Below, in pieces: positions 13,912 to 22,048 of a DNA stretch of 23,554 nt; positions within the stretch are counted from its first letter, which is position 1; the number at the start of each line of letters is the position of its first letter. The notes under the pieces were generated by a model. That model ran no database searches and was not told the origin of the DNA. It saw only the letters and a program-made list of their open reading frames with translations. Made by a program: the position numbers and the translations under genes. Source of the DNA: JBBKWQ01 sp037969115 (lineage in GTDB: Bacteria; Actinomycetota; Acidimicrobiia; Acidimicrobiales; Ilumatobacteraceae); assembly GCA_037969115.1 (NCBI GenBank), contig JBBKWQ010000083.1, positions 1 to 23,554 of the forward strand, written 5' to 3'.

Positions 13912-16152
13912 TCAGACGAGTACCGGCTCCCGTTCCGGCTCAACGGTCGGCATCGCCTCGTACTCGGCTTCGGGCAACCCGGTATCGCCGTCGATGTCGA
14001 TGGTCGGCAGCAGCCGGTCGAGCCACGCCGGCAACCACCAGTTGGCATCACCCATCAGCTTCATCGTGGCCGGTACGAGGATGATCCGCACGATGGTCGC
14101 ATCGACGAGGATCGCCGTCGCCAGACCGAGACCCATCATCTTCAGAACCGGATCGTCACCGAGCACGAAACCGCCGAACACGGAGATCATGATCAATGCC
14201 GCCGACGTGATCACCCTCGCTGTGCTGGCGATCCCGGAGATGACCGACGCGTCGTTGTCGCCGGTCGCGAGATAGTCCTCCCGTACCCGTGACAGCAGGA
14301 ACACCTCGTAGTCCATGGACAACCCGAACAGCACGGCGAACATGAACATCGGAATGAACGACACGATCGGCACCGTCGACTCGAGCCCGATCAGACCCTT
14401 GCCCCAACCCCACTGGAACACCATGACGAGCACGCCATAGGCGGCGCCGATGCTGAGCAGGTTGAGGATCGCCGCCTTGAGCGGTACGAGGATCGAACGG
14501 AACACGACTGTCAGCAGCAGGAACGACAGCAGCACCACGGCCGCGACGAACCACGGCAACCGATCGCTCACGCGGTCCGCGACGTCTCCGAAGTTCGCGG
14601 TCTGGCCGCCGACGTGAGCCGTCGCCCCACTGTCGTCGAGGACGTCTGGGAAGACGCCGGTGCGCAGCCGCTCGACCGTGGCGAACGTCGCGTCGTCCTG
14701 CGGTGCAGTCGTCGGAAATGCCACGATCGTCGCCACGCCGGCCTCCGCAGTGATCTCCGGGCGCGCCACTGCTGATATGCCGTCATCGGCGGCGACGGCG
14801 GATGCGAGCCGGTCGACGATCGAGGCGTCATCGGAACGGCTGATGTCGACAGCGATGACGAGCGGGCCGTTGCTCCCCGGCCCAAAGCCTTCGGCGACGA
14901 GGTCGTACGCCCCGCGCTCGGTACGCGAGTCGGGCAGGGTGCCCTCGTCAGGAAAGCCGAGTTGCAGCGCGAGCACCGGCGCCGTCAGCCCGACGAGGAG
15001 CACGGTCACCCCGATCGCGTACGACCAGGCATGGCGCGAGACGTGGCGCCCCCAGCGAGTCCAACCTTCGCTGACGCCGCTGGTGTCGTGACCGCGCCGA
15101 TGGATGCCGAGCCGGTTGATCCAGTGGCCGCTCAACCCGAGAAAGGCCGGCAGCAGCGTGACCGACGCGACCACCATGATCAGCACGATCACGGACGTCG
15201 CCACGCCGGCAGCGGTCATGAACGGCAGACCAGCGACTGCGAGTCCCAGGATCGCGATGACGACCGTGCCGCCCGCGAACACGACCGCCTGACCGGCCGT
15301 TGCGACGGCTCGACCAGCGGCCTCGGGCACGGTCATGCCACGAGCGAGGTATTCGCGGTGGCGGGTGACGAGGAACAACGCGTAGTCGATGCCGACGCCG
15401 AGTCCGATCATGCTCCCCATCTGCGGCGCCCAGCTCGGGATGTCGATCAGGTACGTGATGAGCGACATCGCCGTGACGCCGAGCGCGAGGCCGAACAGTG
15501 CCATCAGGATCGGTAGACCCATCGCGATCAATGAACCGAAAGCGACGAGCAGGATCACCACGGCGGCGGCCAAACCGATCATCTCAGCGGCACCGTTCTC
15601 CGGTTCCTCGAGGTTCCAGAAGAGGTCGCCTCCAGCCTCGATCCGCAATGACGAGTCGACCCGTGCTTCCTCCAACGTGTCCTTGAGCCGTTCGAGATCT
15701 GCTCGGTCGAGGTCTTCGAGCACGGGGTACTGCACGTTCACCAGTGCGATTCGTCCGTCGCCCGACACCGAGCCCGACTCGATCGCGGCGTCCACGCCTT
15801 CGCCGAGCGCCGCGGCGGGATCGTTCACACCGATCACGTTCGGGAGCTCGCCAACCGCAGCTCGCAGGTCCGCGAGCTCCGCGACTGCGCTGTCGGATTC
15901 GAAGAACGAGGTTCCGTCGAGCGGAGTGGCGACCACTCGGGCTGTCACACCGGCCTGATCCGATTGCGCTGCGGTGAGGAGGTCGACTGCGTCCTGCGAG
16001 TCGAGCCCCGGCACCGCGAACGTGTCCTCGAGTTGACGACCGAATGCAACCGACGATGCGATCACCGTCGCGGCCAGGACGACCCACAATCCGATGACGG
16101 TCCAAGGTCGACGGGCGGCGAACCGGCCGATTCGGTACAGGGCTGATGACAT
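13912..16152 (-). CDS. MMPL/RND-family membrane exporter
   Basis: This is a 746-residue MMPL-type exporter of the RND superfamily, which uses the proton gradient to move lipids or other hydrophobic compounds out of the cytoplasmic membrane. Topology is the usual two halves of one helix, a large extracellular loop, then five helices: first helix 18-37, loop 38-190; second half from about 379. The proton-relay Asp-Tyr pairs are present in GIDYALFLVTRHRE (Asp256-Tyr257) and SMDYEVFLLSRVRE (Asp614-Tyr615). ATG 16152 is supported by AAGGAG six bases upstream. It diverges from the kinase/regulator pair, which probably controls it. The cargo is unknown. Confidence 0.92.
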   Translation of the reverse strand: MSSALYRIGRFAARRPWTVIGLWVVLAATVIASSVAFGRQLEDTFAVPGLDSQDAVDLLTAAQSDQAGVTARVVATPLDGTSFFESDSAVAELADLRAAVGELPNVIGVNDPAAALGEGVDAAIESGSVSGDGRIALVNVQYPVLEDLDRADLERLKDTLEEARVDSSLRIEAGGDLFWNLEEPENGAAEMIGLAAAVVILLVAFGSLIAMGLPILMALFGLALGVTAMSLITYLIDIPSWAPQMGSMIGLGVGIDYALFLVTRHREYLARGMTVPEAAGRAVATAGQAVVFAGGTVVIAILGLAVAGLPFMTAAGVATSVIVLIMVVASVTLLPAFLGLSGHWINRLGIHRRGHDTSGVSEGWTRWGRHVSRHAWSYAIGVTVLLVGLTAPVLALQLGFPDEGTLPDSRTERGAYDLVAEGFGPGSNGPLVIAVDISRSDDASIVDRLASAVAADDGISAVARPEITAEAGVATIVAFPTTAPQDDATFATVERLRTGVFPDVLDDSGATAHVGGQTANFGDVADRVSDRLPWFVAAVVLLSFLLLTVVFRSILVPLKAAILNLLSIGAAYGVLVMVFQWGWGKGLIGLESTVPIVSFIPMFMFAVLFGLSMDYEVFLLSRVREDYLATGDNDASVISGIASTARVITSAALIMISVFGGFVLGDDPVLKMMGLGLATAILVDATIVRIILVPATMKLMGDANWWLPAWLDRLLPTIDIDGDTGLPEAEYEAMPTVEPEREPVLV

Positions 16153-16158
16153 GTGATG

Positions 16159-16164
16159 CTCCTT
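16159..16164 (-). promoter_or_regulatory. Ribosome binding site of the MMPL gene
   Basis: Minus-strand AAGGAG, then CATCAC, then ATG 16152. It fixes the start against the longer frame that opens at 16227. Confidence 0.6.
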
Positions 16165-16224
16165 CACGGGTGTGCGTGTTCGAGTTGTCATCGTGCGGGA
16201 GAGGTGGCGCGACGGACATCGACC

Positions 16225-16281
16225 CATCGGCCGGTTCTCGATCGCCGATCGGGTGAACCGCGCTCGTCCTTTCGGCCGATG
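16225..16281. promoter_or_regulatory. Inverted repeat between MMPL and the kinase gene
   Basis: CATCGGCCG (16225-16233) and its exact reverse complement CGGCCGATG (16273-16281) are 39 bases apart in the 162-base divergent gap. This is a candidate binding site for the adjacent LuxR-type response regulator, dimer half-sites about 48 bases centre to centre. High GC makes chance matches possible. Confidence 0.3.
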
Positions 16282-16301
16282 AGCCGGCGCCTTGCGTTCC
16301 C

Positions 16302-16307
16302 TACGCT
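16302..16307 (+). promoter_or_regulatory. -10 element TACGCT of the kinase/regulator operon
   Basis: TACGCT, seven bases, then GTG 16315. It supports GTG 16315 as the start of a leaderless transcript. Confidence 0.5.
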
Positions 16308-16314
16308 GTCGGTC

Positions 16315-17469
16315 GTGGCCGCGAATCCGCTCCAGAGTCTGCTCGCCGAGCCGGCCGTCGAGAACCCTCCGGTTCGGGTATGGCGCGACTGGGCGGTGGC
16401 CGCCGCGATCGTGACCGGATCGGCCATCGAGGCGGTGTTCCGGACCGATGTGCCCTGGAAGATCCCGACCCTGGTCGTCAGCGCGATCGTCGCGATGAGC
16501 GTGCTCCGACGCCGCACGCAGCCGCTCACGATGCTGATCGCGGCGTTCGCATCGGTCCAGCTGCTGAGCATCGTCGTACGCGTGGTCGACGGAGGCGTCG
16601 CCGGCTTCTACTCGATGGCGTTTCTGCTCGTGAACGCATACGCCGTGTTCCGCTGGGGGTCAGGTCGACAGGTCGTCGCGAGCATCCCGATCCTGCTCGC
16701 CGCCTGGCTGGTCGGCATCACGACCGACCCCGGCACGCTCGGGGAGGCGATCGGCGGCCTCGTGGTGCTGACGATCGCTCCGATCGTCGGATTCCAGGTC
16801 CGACAGTTCAAACAGTCGCGGGTCCGTGCGCTCGACCAGGCGCGACTGGCCGAGCGGGAGCTGCTCGCGCGCGAGCTCCACGACACGGTGGCACACCACG
16901 TTTCGGCGATCGCGATCCAGGCACAGGCAGGGCGTGCCATCGCCGGGACGCAGCCCCAGGCCGCGGTCGACGTGCTCGCCGTCATCGAGGAGGCGGCGTC
17001 GCGGACCCTCGCCGAGATGCGGGCAATGGTCGGCGCACTTCGCCATGACGGCGACGATGCGGACCTGACACCGCAGCGCGGAGTCGCCGACATCGGTCGG
17101 CTCGCCGGATCACTGGCGATCGGCCCAGCGCTCGACGTGCGATTGAGTGGTGACCTCGGCGACCTGCGTCCATCGATCGACACGGCGCTCTATCGCATCG
17201 CCCAGGAGTCGATCACCAACGCCTCGCGCCATGCGGTGGGCGCCACACGCATCGATGTCAGCGTCATCGGCGAGCCGGATTGCGTCCGTCTGACCGTGAC
17301 CGACGACGGACGAGGCACGGCCTCAGGGGTCGAGTCGGCCGTCGGTTTCGGGCTCGTGGGCATGGCCGAACGGGTGAAGCTGCTCGGTGGGTCGATCACT
17401 GCCGGACGCGCCGGAGAAGCCGGCTGGGTCGTCGACGCCGTCCTCCCCCGCGAACGGTCCGCATCGTGA
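16315..17469 (+). CDS. Sensor histidine kinase, NarL/DesK type
   Basis: This is a 384-residue membrane sensor kinase. About five hydrophobic segments occupy residues 25-160 with no large extracellular sensor loop, so it probably senses a membrane or intramembrane signal. A HisKA_3 dimerisation domain follows with phospho-acceptor His189 in ELLARELHDTVAHHVSAIAI. The ATPase domain has the N-box Asn302 in IAQESITNASRHA, TDDGRG (329-334), and FGLVGMAERVKLLGG. Frame is open well upstream, but the in-frame GTG 16315 lies seven bases after TACGCT and starts at a family-like N-terminus, whereas upstream residues would overlap the MMPL promoter. Its stop overlaps the regulator start (GTGA). Confidence 0.9.
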   Translation: MAANPLQSLLAEPAVENPPVRVWRDWAVAAAIVTGSAIEAVFRTDVPWKIPTLVVSAIVAMSVLRRRTQPLTMLIAAFASVQLLSIVVRVVDGGVAGFYSMAFLLVNAYAVFRWGSGRQVVASIPILLAAWLVGITTDPGTLGEAIGGLVVLTIAPIVGFQVRQFKQSRVRALDQARLAERELLARELHDTVAHHVSAIAIQAQAGRAIAGTQPQAAVDVLAVIEEAASRTLAEMRAMVGALRHDGDDADLTPQRGVADIGRLAGSLAIGPALDVRLSGDLGDLRPSIDTALYRIAQESITNASRHAVGATRIDVSVIGEPDCVRLTVTDDGRGTASGVESAVGFGLVGMAERVKLLGGSITAGRAGEAGWVVDAVLPRERSAS

Positions 17470-18128
17470 CGATCAGGGTGTTCATCGCCGACGACCAGGA
17501 CCTGGTGCGAACCGGGCTCCAGATGATCCTCGACGCACAACACGGCATCGAGGTGATCGGCCAGGCGGCCAACGGACGCGACGCGGTCACCCAAGCGCGT
17601 CAGCTCCGGCCCGACGTGTGCTTGTTCGACATCCGCATGCCAGAGCTCGACGGCATCGAAGCAACGCGCCTCCTCGCCGGCCCCGAGGTCGACGATCCGA
17701 TGGCCGTCGTCGTGATCACCACCTTCGACCTCGACGAGTACGTGCACGGCGCGCTCAAGGCCGGCGCTCGCGGCTTCCTGCTCAAGGATGCCGGCCCGCA
17801 ACTCCTCGTGCAGGCCATCGAAGCGGCTGCCAACGGCGACGCATTGATCGCACCCAACATCACGGCCCGACTGCTGGCGACATTCGCAGCGAACGTCGAC
17901 CCCACCGCTCGGCGGCAACCCGTCGAGCCGCTCACTGCCCGCGAGGAGGAAGTCGTGCTCACGGTTGCGCGTGGGCGTACGAACGCCGAGATCGCCGACG
18001 ACCTCCACATCAGTCTGAGCACGGTCAAGACACATCTGGCCAGCCTGATGACGAAACTCGGTGCGCGCAATCGCGTCGAGATCGCCATGTGGGCGTACGA
18101 GACCGGTCGCGTCGACGCCGCTCGCTGA
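17466..18128 (+). CDS. Response regulator, NarL/LuxR type
   Basis: This is a 220-residue DNA-binding response regulator. The receiver domain (1-120) has the acidic pair DD (9-10), the phospho-acceptor Asp55 in CLFDIRMPELDG, the Thr of VITTFD, and the conserved Lys of GFLLKDAGP. The LuxR helix-turn-helix at the C-terminus begins LTAREEEVVLTVARGRTNAE, and ISLSTVKTHLASLMTKLGA is the recognition region. It starts at GTG 17466 overlapping the kinase stop by three bases, so the two proteins are co-translated. It probably regulates the divergent MMPL gene and its own operon, possibly at the inverted repeat in 16225-16281. Confidence 0.93.
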   Translation: MTIRVFIADDQDLVRTGLQMILDAQHGIEVIGQAANGRDAVTQARQLRPDVCLFDIRMPELDGIEATRLLAGPEVDDPMAVVVITTFDLDEYVHGALKAGARGFLLKDAGPQLLVQAIEAAANGDALIAPNITARLLATFAANVDPTARRQPVEPLTAREEEVVLTVARGRTNAEIADDLHISLSTVKTHLASLMTKLGARNRVEIAMWAYETGRVDAAR

Positions 18129-18150
18129 TGCGACGGCCGACGGGTTTCGA

Positions 18151-18156
18151 TACCGT
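18151..18156 (+). promoter_or_regulatory. -10 element TACCGT of the nitronate monooxygenase gene
   Basis: TACCGT, CACCCC, then ATG 18163: a clear leaderless arrangement. The same hexamer stands before the genes at 901 and 21932. Confidence 0.55.
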
Positions 18157-18162
18157 CACCCC

Positions 18163-19305
18163 ATGAAGACCGCCATCACGGAGATGTTCGGGATCGATGT
18201 ACCCATCGTGGCGTTCACGCACTGCCGTGACGTCGTGGCTGCGGTGACGAAGGCCGGTGGGCTCGGCGTGCTCGGCGCCGTCGGCCACAGCGACCAACAA
18301 CTCGAGATCGACCTCGACTGGATCGAAGCCGAGATCGGCGACCGTCCGTACGGCGTCGACCTGATCGTGCCCGCCAAGTACGCCGGATCCGACGAGGGCG
18401 GCATCAAGTTGGTCGACCTGATCGCGATGATCCCTCACGAGCATCAGGCTTTCGTCGAGGACATCCTCGCCCGCTACGAGGTTCCCGAACTCCCGGCTGA
18501 CGCCGGGCGTGGCGGGCTCGTCGGTGGAGGCGGCGACAACGCACCGTTCTCGGCCGATCGCGCCGACGTACAGCTCGAGATCGCCCTCGCCCACCGGCCC
18601 TCGCTGGTGGTCAACGCGCTCGGGCCTCCGCCTTCACACATGATCGAGCGGGTGCTGGAAGAAGGCCGGCTCGTCGGTGCGCTCGCCGGGATGGCACAGC
18701 ACGCTGAACGCCACGTCAACGCAGGCGTCGACGTGATCATCGCCCAGGGCTCAGAGGCCGGCGGACACACCGGCGAAATCGGCACGATGGTGCTGATCCC
18801 CGAGATCGTCGACGCCGTCGGCGACATACCGGTCCTCGGAGCCGGGGGTATCGGGCGTGGTCGACAGATGGCGGCAGCCATGGCGCTCGGCGCGCAGGGC
18901 GTGTGGTGTGGCTCGGTGTGGCTCACCACCGACGAAGCCGAGACCCACCCGGCGGTCAAGGACAAGTTCCTCGCGGCGTCGTCGGCCGACACCATCCGGT
19001 CGCGATCGCGAACCGGCAAACACGCCCGTCAACTGAAGACCGCCTGGACCGAGGAGTGGGATCGGCCCGACACTCCCGACCCGCTCGGCATGCCGCTCCA
19101 GCCGATCCTCATCGACGACGCGATCCGTCGGATCGACCGCGCCGCACATCATGAGGGCAGTGGCGCCAACCAACTCGCCAACTACTTCGTCGGACAGATC
19201 GTCGGCCAGATGAACGAATCGAAGCCCGCCAGTCGTGTCGTCTACGAGATGATCGAGGAGTTCATCGAGTCGGTCGAACGCCTCAACCAGCAAATGAACG
19301 CGTGA
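18163..19305 (+). CDS. Nitronate monooxygenase (2-nitropropane dioxygenase family)
   Basis: This is a 380-residue FMN-dependent TIM-barrel oxidoreductase of the nitronate monooxygenase family, which oxidises propionate-3-nitronate and other nitronates; related members have enoyl reductase activity. Key motifs are FTHCRDVVAAVTKAGGLGVLGA near the N-terminus (16-39; FMN site), QGSEAGGHTGEIGT with His202, and the phosphate-binding GAGGIGRG (226-233). The extended C-terminal part is helical. ATG 18163 follows TACCGT at leaderless spacing. The TraR/DksA-like gene starts inside its stop codon (GTGA), so the two are translationally coupled. Substrate is not defined. Confidence 0.87.
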   Translation: MKTAITEMFGIDVPIVAFTHCRDVVAAVTKAGGLGVLGAVGHSDQQLEIDLDWIEAEIGDRPYGVDLIVPAKYAGSDEGGIKLVDLIAMIPHEHQAFVEDILARYEVPELPADAGRGGLVGGGGDNAPFSADRADVQLEIALAHRPSLVVNALGPPPSHMIERVLEEGRLVGALAGMAQHAERHVNAGVDVIIAQGSEAGGHTGEIGTMVLIPEIVDAVGDIPVLGAGGIGRGRQMAAAMALGAQGVWCGSVWLTTDEAETHPAVKDKFLAASSADTIRSRSRTGKHARQLKTAWTEEWDRPDTPDPLGMPLQPILIDDAIRRIDRAAHHEGSGANQLANYFVGQIVGQMNESKPASRVVYEMIEEFIESVERLNQQMNA

Positions 19306-19610
19306 GCGACACCCGAGGACTGCTCGAGGCCATCCGCGCCGACCTCTCGGCGCGCGAGGAATCGATCCGTGCCGGGTCGCCGATGCCGACAGGCGGCATC
19401 TCCTTCGGCAAGCGCGTCGGGGAGGGCACCAGCATCGCGATCGAACGATTTGCCGACGTAGCGATCCGGCGCCAACTCCTCGATCAGATCAGGCTCGTGG
19501 ATCAGGCGCTGGCCCGCCTCGACGAGGGCCGCTACGGCGCATGCGAGGTCTGCGGAAATCCCATCCCCGTGGCGCGGCTCGGTGCAACAGCCTCGAAGCG
19601 CTCATCGTGA
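19302..19610 (+). pseudogene. TraR/DksA-type zinc-finger protein, C-terminally truncated
   Basis: The frame encodes 102 residues. Residues 1-93 read as a TraR/DksA-family protein: a coiled-coil-like helical region (FADVAIRRQLLDQIRLVDQA) followed by LDEGRYGACEVCGNPIPVAR, the first half of the C4 zinc finger. The second CxxC that should follow about 17 residues later is missing; instead the frame reads GATASKRSS and stops. It begins at GTG 19302 in the nitronate monooxygenase stop codon. At 19581 the expected continuation is replaced, and from 19595 the sequence belongs to a cupin in another frame, so the end seems lost by deletion or rearrangement. Whether the truncated product is made or stable is unknown. 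Confidence 0.65.
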
Positions 19611-19783
19611 TGACTGGACAGGTCGAGATCGACATCGACGGTGGCGAAACGAGAACCGTGAGTGCCGGCCAATCGCTGATCTTCGCGGTCGAAGTGGCCC
19701 ACGAGTACCGGAATGTCGCTGACCATGCTGCTGAGTTCCACCTCGCGGTCTTCGATCCGATCGACAGTCCCTCCAGCCGCTGA
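19583..19783 (+). pseudogene. Cupin-domain fragment lacking its N-terminus
   Basis: In the frame shifted relative to the TraR-like gene, residues from about SLEALIVMTGQVEIDIDGG to EVAHEYRNVADHAAEFHLAV form the second half of a cupin beta-barrel: the G-x5-P-like VSAGQSLIFAVEVAHEYRN motif with the closing His. The first cupin motif (HxH..E) and any DNA-binding domain that commonly precedes such a barrel are absent. Its TGA overlaps the ATG of the EamA permease (TGATG), suggesting it was once a regulator or sensor coupled to that gene. No clear own start exists; GTG 19607 or ATG 19610 could start a rump. The boundary 19583 is approximate. Confidence 0.6.
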
Positions 19784-20604
19784 TGCCCGCGCTTCTTGCC
19801 ATCGCGGCTGCCTGCACGTTCGGCGTCGCCGACTTCCTCGGCGGACTCTCCACCCGCAAGGCGGCAGTCTTCGCCGTCACGTTGATCACGAACCTCTCAG
19901 GCGGAGCCCTTGCCGTCGTACTCGTCATCGTGATCGACGGAACCTGGACGGTGCAAGCTGTGGCGTGGGGCGCAGCGGGTGGACTCGCTGGACTCGTTGG
20001 ATTGGTGCTGCTCTACCAGGGGTTGGCCGAGGGCCCGAACCGACTGGTGAGCCCGCTGAGCGCTGTGGTCGCCGCGACGGTTCCCGTAATCGTCGGCGTC
20101 GCGCTCGGTGACCGGCCCGGCTCGGTTGCGGTCGCCGGGATTTGTGTGGTTCCGATCGCGGTGTGGCTCGTCGCCGGCGGCGACATCGGCTTCGCCGGCG
20201 CATCCAAACGTCCGCTCGCACTCGGCATCGGAGCAGGCCTGGGATTCGGCACGTTCTTCGTGCTCCTCGCCCAGACCCCCGACGACGCCGGTGCCGTGCC
20301 GCTCCTCATGGCGCGCATCACCTCGGTCACGGTGCTGATCATCGCCACCGTCGCCACCCGACCAGCAATACCTGCGCCTTCAACGGTCGGCATCGCCATC
20401 GCAGCAGGCACGCTGGACATGACCGCCAACGGGCTCTTCCTCTGGTCGACCCTCGACGGCGACCTCGCCATCGTCGGCGCACTCGTAAGCCTCTTCCCCG
20501 CAACCACGGTGCTCCTCGCCGTCGCCACCCTCGGCGAACGCCTCGACCGCAAACAAACCGTCGGCCTCGCACTCGCTGTCACCGCAGCCGCCCTCCTCAG
20601 CTGA
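19783..20604 (+). CDS. EamA/DMT-superfamily permease
   Basis: This is a 273-residue, strongly hydrophobic protein with about ten membrane helices in two homologous halves, the layout of drug/metabolite transporters (EamA domains). Small-residue-rich helices such as CTFGVADFLGGL, GLVLLYQGLAEG and SPLSAVVAATVPVIVGVALG match the family; the repeat restarts at RPLALGIGAGLGFGTFF, and the last helices contain SLFPATTVLLAVATLGERL. Substrate may be an amino acid, metabolite or drug and is not predictable. ATG 19783 overlaps the cupin stop by one base, so its translation may depend on the damaged upstream frame; no independent Shine-Dalgarno is evident. Confidence 0.85.
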   Translation: MPALLAIAAACTFGVADFLGGLSTRKAAVFAVTLITNLSGGALAVVLVIVIDGTWTVQAVAWGAAGGLAGLVGLVLLYQGLAEGPNRLVSPLSAVVAATVPVIVGVALGDRPGSVAVAGICVVPIAVWLVAGGDIGFAGASKRPLALGIGAGLGFGTFFVLLAQTPDDAGAVPLLMARITSVTVLIIATVATRPAIPAPSTVGIAIAAGTLDMTANGLFLWSTLDGDLAIVGALVSLFPATTVLLAVATLGERLDRKQTVGLALAVTAAALLS

Positions 20605-20649
20605 ACCGATTCCCGCGAAGCCCGTGCCAACACGCCAGACACCGTTCGA

Positions 20650-20663
20650 CCGATCTTGATCGG
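20650..20663. terminator. Short palindrome between convergent genes
   Basis: CCGATC TT GATCGG lies in the 110-base gap between the permease and the oxidoreductase, which transcribe toward each other. It could be a weak bidirectional terminator; there is no T tract. The rest of the gap shows nothing. Confidence 0.25.
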
Positions 20664-20714
20664 CACATCTCCGAGTGGGCATCCGCTCCAGAACCCTCCC
20701 TCGTTGGGTGCTGG

Positions 20715-21932
20715 TCAGTCGCGAGTCGTGAAGGCTTCTCTCCACGTTGCGACGCGTTCAGCGTCGCGGGACTCATACGCATCCATTGCAGCATCGAGCG
20801 CTGGATCGAAGTCTTCTTCGGTGCCATTGCCGATCGCGGTGAGCCGCATCGTGAACCACGCGGTGATCCCGCCGACCGGCGGCGAATCAAACCTCGGGAA
20901 TTCCGGATCGCCCCCGTCCGGGTCACACCATTTCGCTGGCAGGTCCGGATCCAACGCCATCGCTCGTGCGAGCCCGACGACATCTGTCGCCCCGGATGAA
21001 ACAGCGTCTGCGGCTTCACGTCGCGTCTTGAACCCGCCAGTCAGCATCAGCGGCACGTCGGTGACAGTCCGTGCCCGCCGGGCGAAGTCCAGAAAGTACG
21101 GTCCCGATGTTCGTCGATCAGAACTCGCCGGAGCACCAGGGAAGTAGGTCCCTCCGCTGATGTCGATCAGATCAACGGCCTCGTTTCCCAGCAGCGAGAT
21201 CGCAACGATGGCATCGTCCTCGGTCAACCCGCCTTCGAGCTGATCACTGGAGTTGATCTTCACCGCGATCGCGAACTGTGGGCCCACCTCTACTCGGACC
21301 CGCCGCACGATGTCGACGAGCAACTGGCATCGGGCCTCGATCGTCCCGCCGAAGCGATCGGAACGATGGTTGAACAGCGGTGACAGGAACTGGCTCAACA
21401 AGAAGCCGTGCCCGGCGTGTAACTCGACACCACCGAAACCGGCAGCTCGAGCCTGGGCCGCTGCACTCGCGTAGACCGATGGCAACGCTTCCACGTCGGA
21501 CCGTGTCAACGCATCGCACTGCAGACCCTCGATATCCAGCGCCGACGGGCCAGCAGGACGAGAAATCGGGAGATGAGCCAACGCTCCCGCATGGCCAAGC
21601 TGCGGCCAGACCATGGCGCCGTCAGCAGATCCGACATCGGCGAGACGAGCCAAGGGAGCAACGTCTGCGCCCGGTCCGAGAACGAGGTTTCCCGGCTTCT
21701 CCGGATATCGATGGTCGACTTGCACCTCACCAATGAGCGACAAGGCGGACCCGCCCGCCGACCATCTCCGATACAGCTCGATCTGTTCCTCGGTCGGATT
21801 GCCCGCACCGTCTCCGAGGGAATCGGACATCGCTGCTTTCACGAGCCGGTTCTTGAGCACGATTCCACACGGAAGTTCCATGGGCGCACTCAGAACACGT
21901 GCATCCGACTCGTTGTCACTCTGCTCCGACAT
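20715..21932 (-). CDS. Old Yellow Enzyme family NADH:flavin oxidoreductase
   Basis: This is a 405-residue FMN-binding TIM-barrel enzyme of the Old Yellow Enzyme/enoate reductase family, which reduces activated C=C bonds of enones or nitro compounds. The N-terminal LKNRLVKAAM, QLGHAG (111-116), and VELHAGHGFLLSQFLSPLFN with the substrate-binding His172 and His175 are diagnostic, followed by RSDRFGG; VPLMLTGGF and VGLARAMALDPDLP form the phosphate-binding end. There is no C-terminal FeS/FAD module, so it is the single-domain type. ATG 21932 is preferred over the longer frame from 22004 because TACCGT lies seven bases upstream. The amidase gene lies upstream in the same direction, with a 116-base gap. 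Confidence 0.9.
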   Translation of the reverse strand: MSEQSDNESDARVLSAPMELPCGIVLKNRLVKAAMSDSLGDGAGNPTEEQIELYRRWSAGGSALSLIGEVQVDHRYPEKPGNLVLGPGADVAPLARLADVGSADGAMVWPQLGHAGALAHLPISRPAGPSALDIEGLQCDALTRSDVEALPSVYASAAAQARAAGFGGVELHAGHGFLLSQFLSPLFNHRSDRFGGTIEARCQLLVDIVRRVRVEVGPQFAIAVKINSSDQLEGGLTEDDAIVAISLLGNEAVDLIDISGGTYFPGAPASSDRRTSGPYFLDFARRARTVTDVPLMLTGGFKTRREAADAVSSGATDVVGLARAMALDPDLPAKWCDPDGGDPEFPRFDSPPVGGITAWFTMRLTAIGNGTEEDFDPALDAAMDAYESRDAERVATWREAFTTRD

Positions 21933-21939
21933 CGCTCCC

Positions 21940-21945
21940 ACGGTA
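21940..21945 (-). promoter_or_regulatory. -10 element TACCGT of the Old Yellow Enzyme gene
   Basis: Minus-strand TACCGT, GGGAGCG, then ATG 21932. The GGGAG inside the spacer is too near the ATG to be a useful ribosome binding site, so a leaderless transcript is more likely. Confidence 0.5.
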
Positions 21946-22030
21946 TGCCAACGGCGACCTACCGACGAACAAGCTGGACTCTCCGCCGCTCTCTGCATGC
22001 GCACATATCACCATCCGCACCGTGACCGCC

Positions 22031-22044
22031 CACCCGAGCGGGTG
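22031..22044 (-). terminator. Possible terminator hairpin after the amidase gene
   Basis: CACCCG AG CGGGTG is a perfect inverted repeat starting four bases past the amidase stop. No T tract follows on the minus strand, so it may instead be a processing barrier. Confidence 0.3.
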
Positions 22045-22048
22045 ATGA

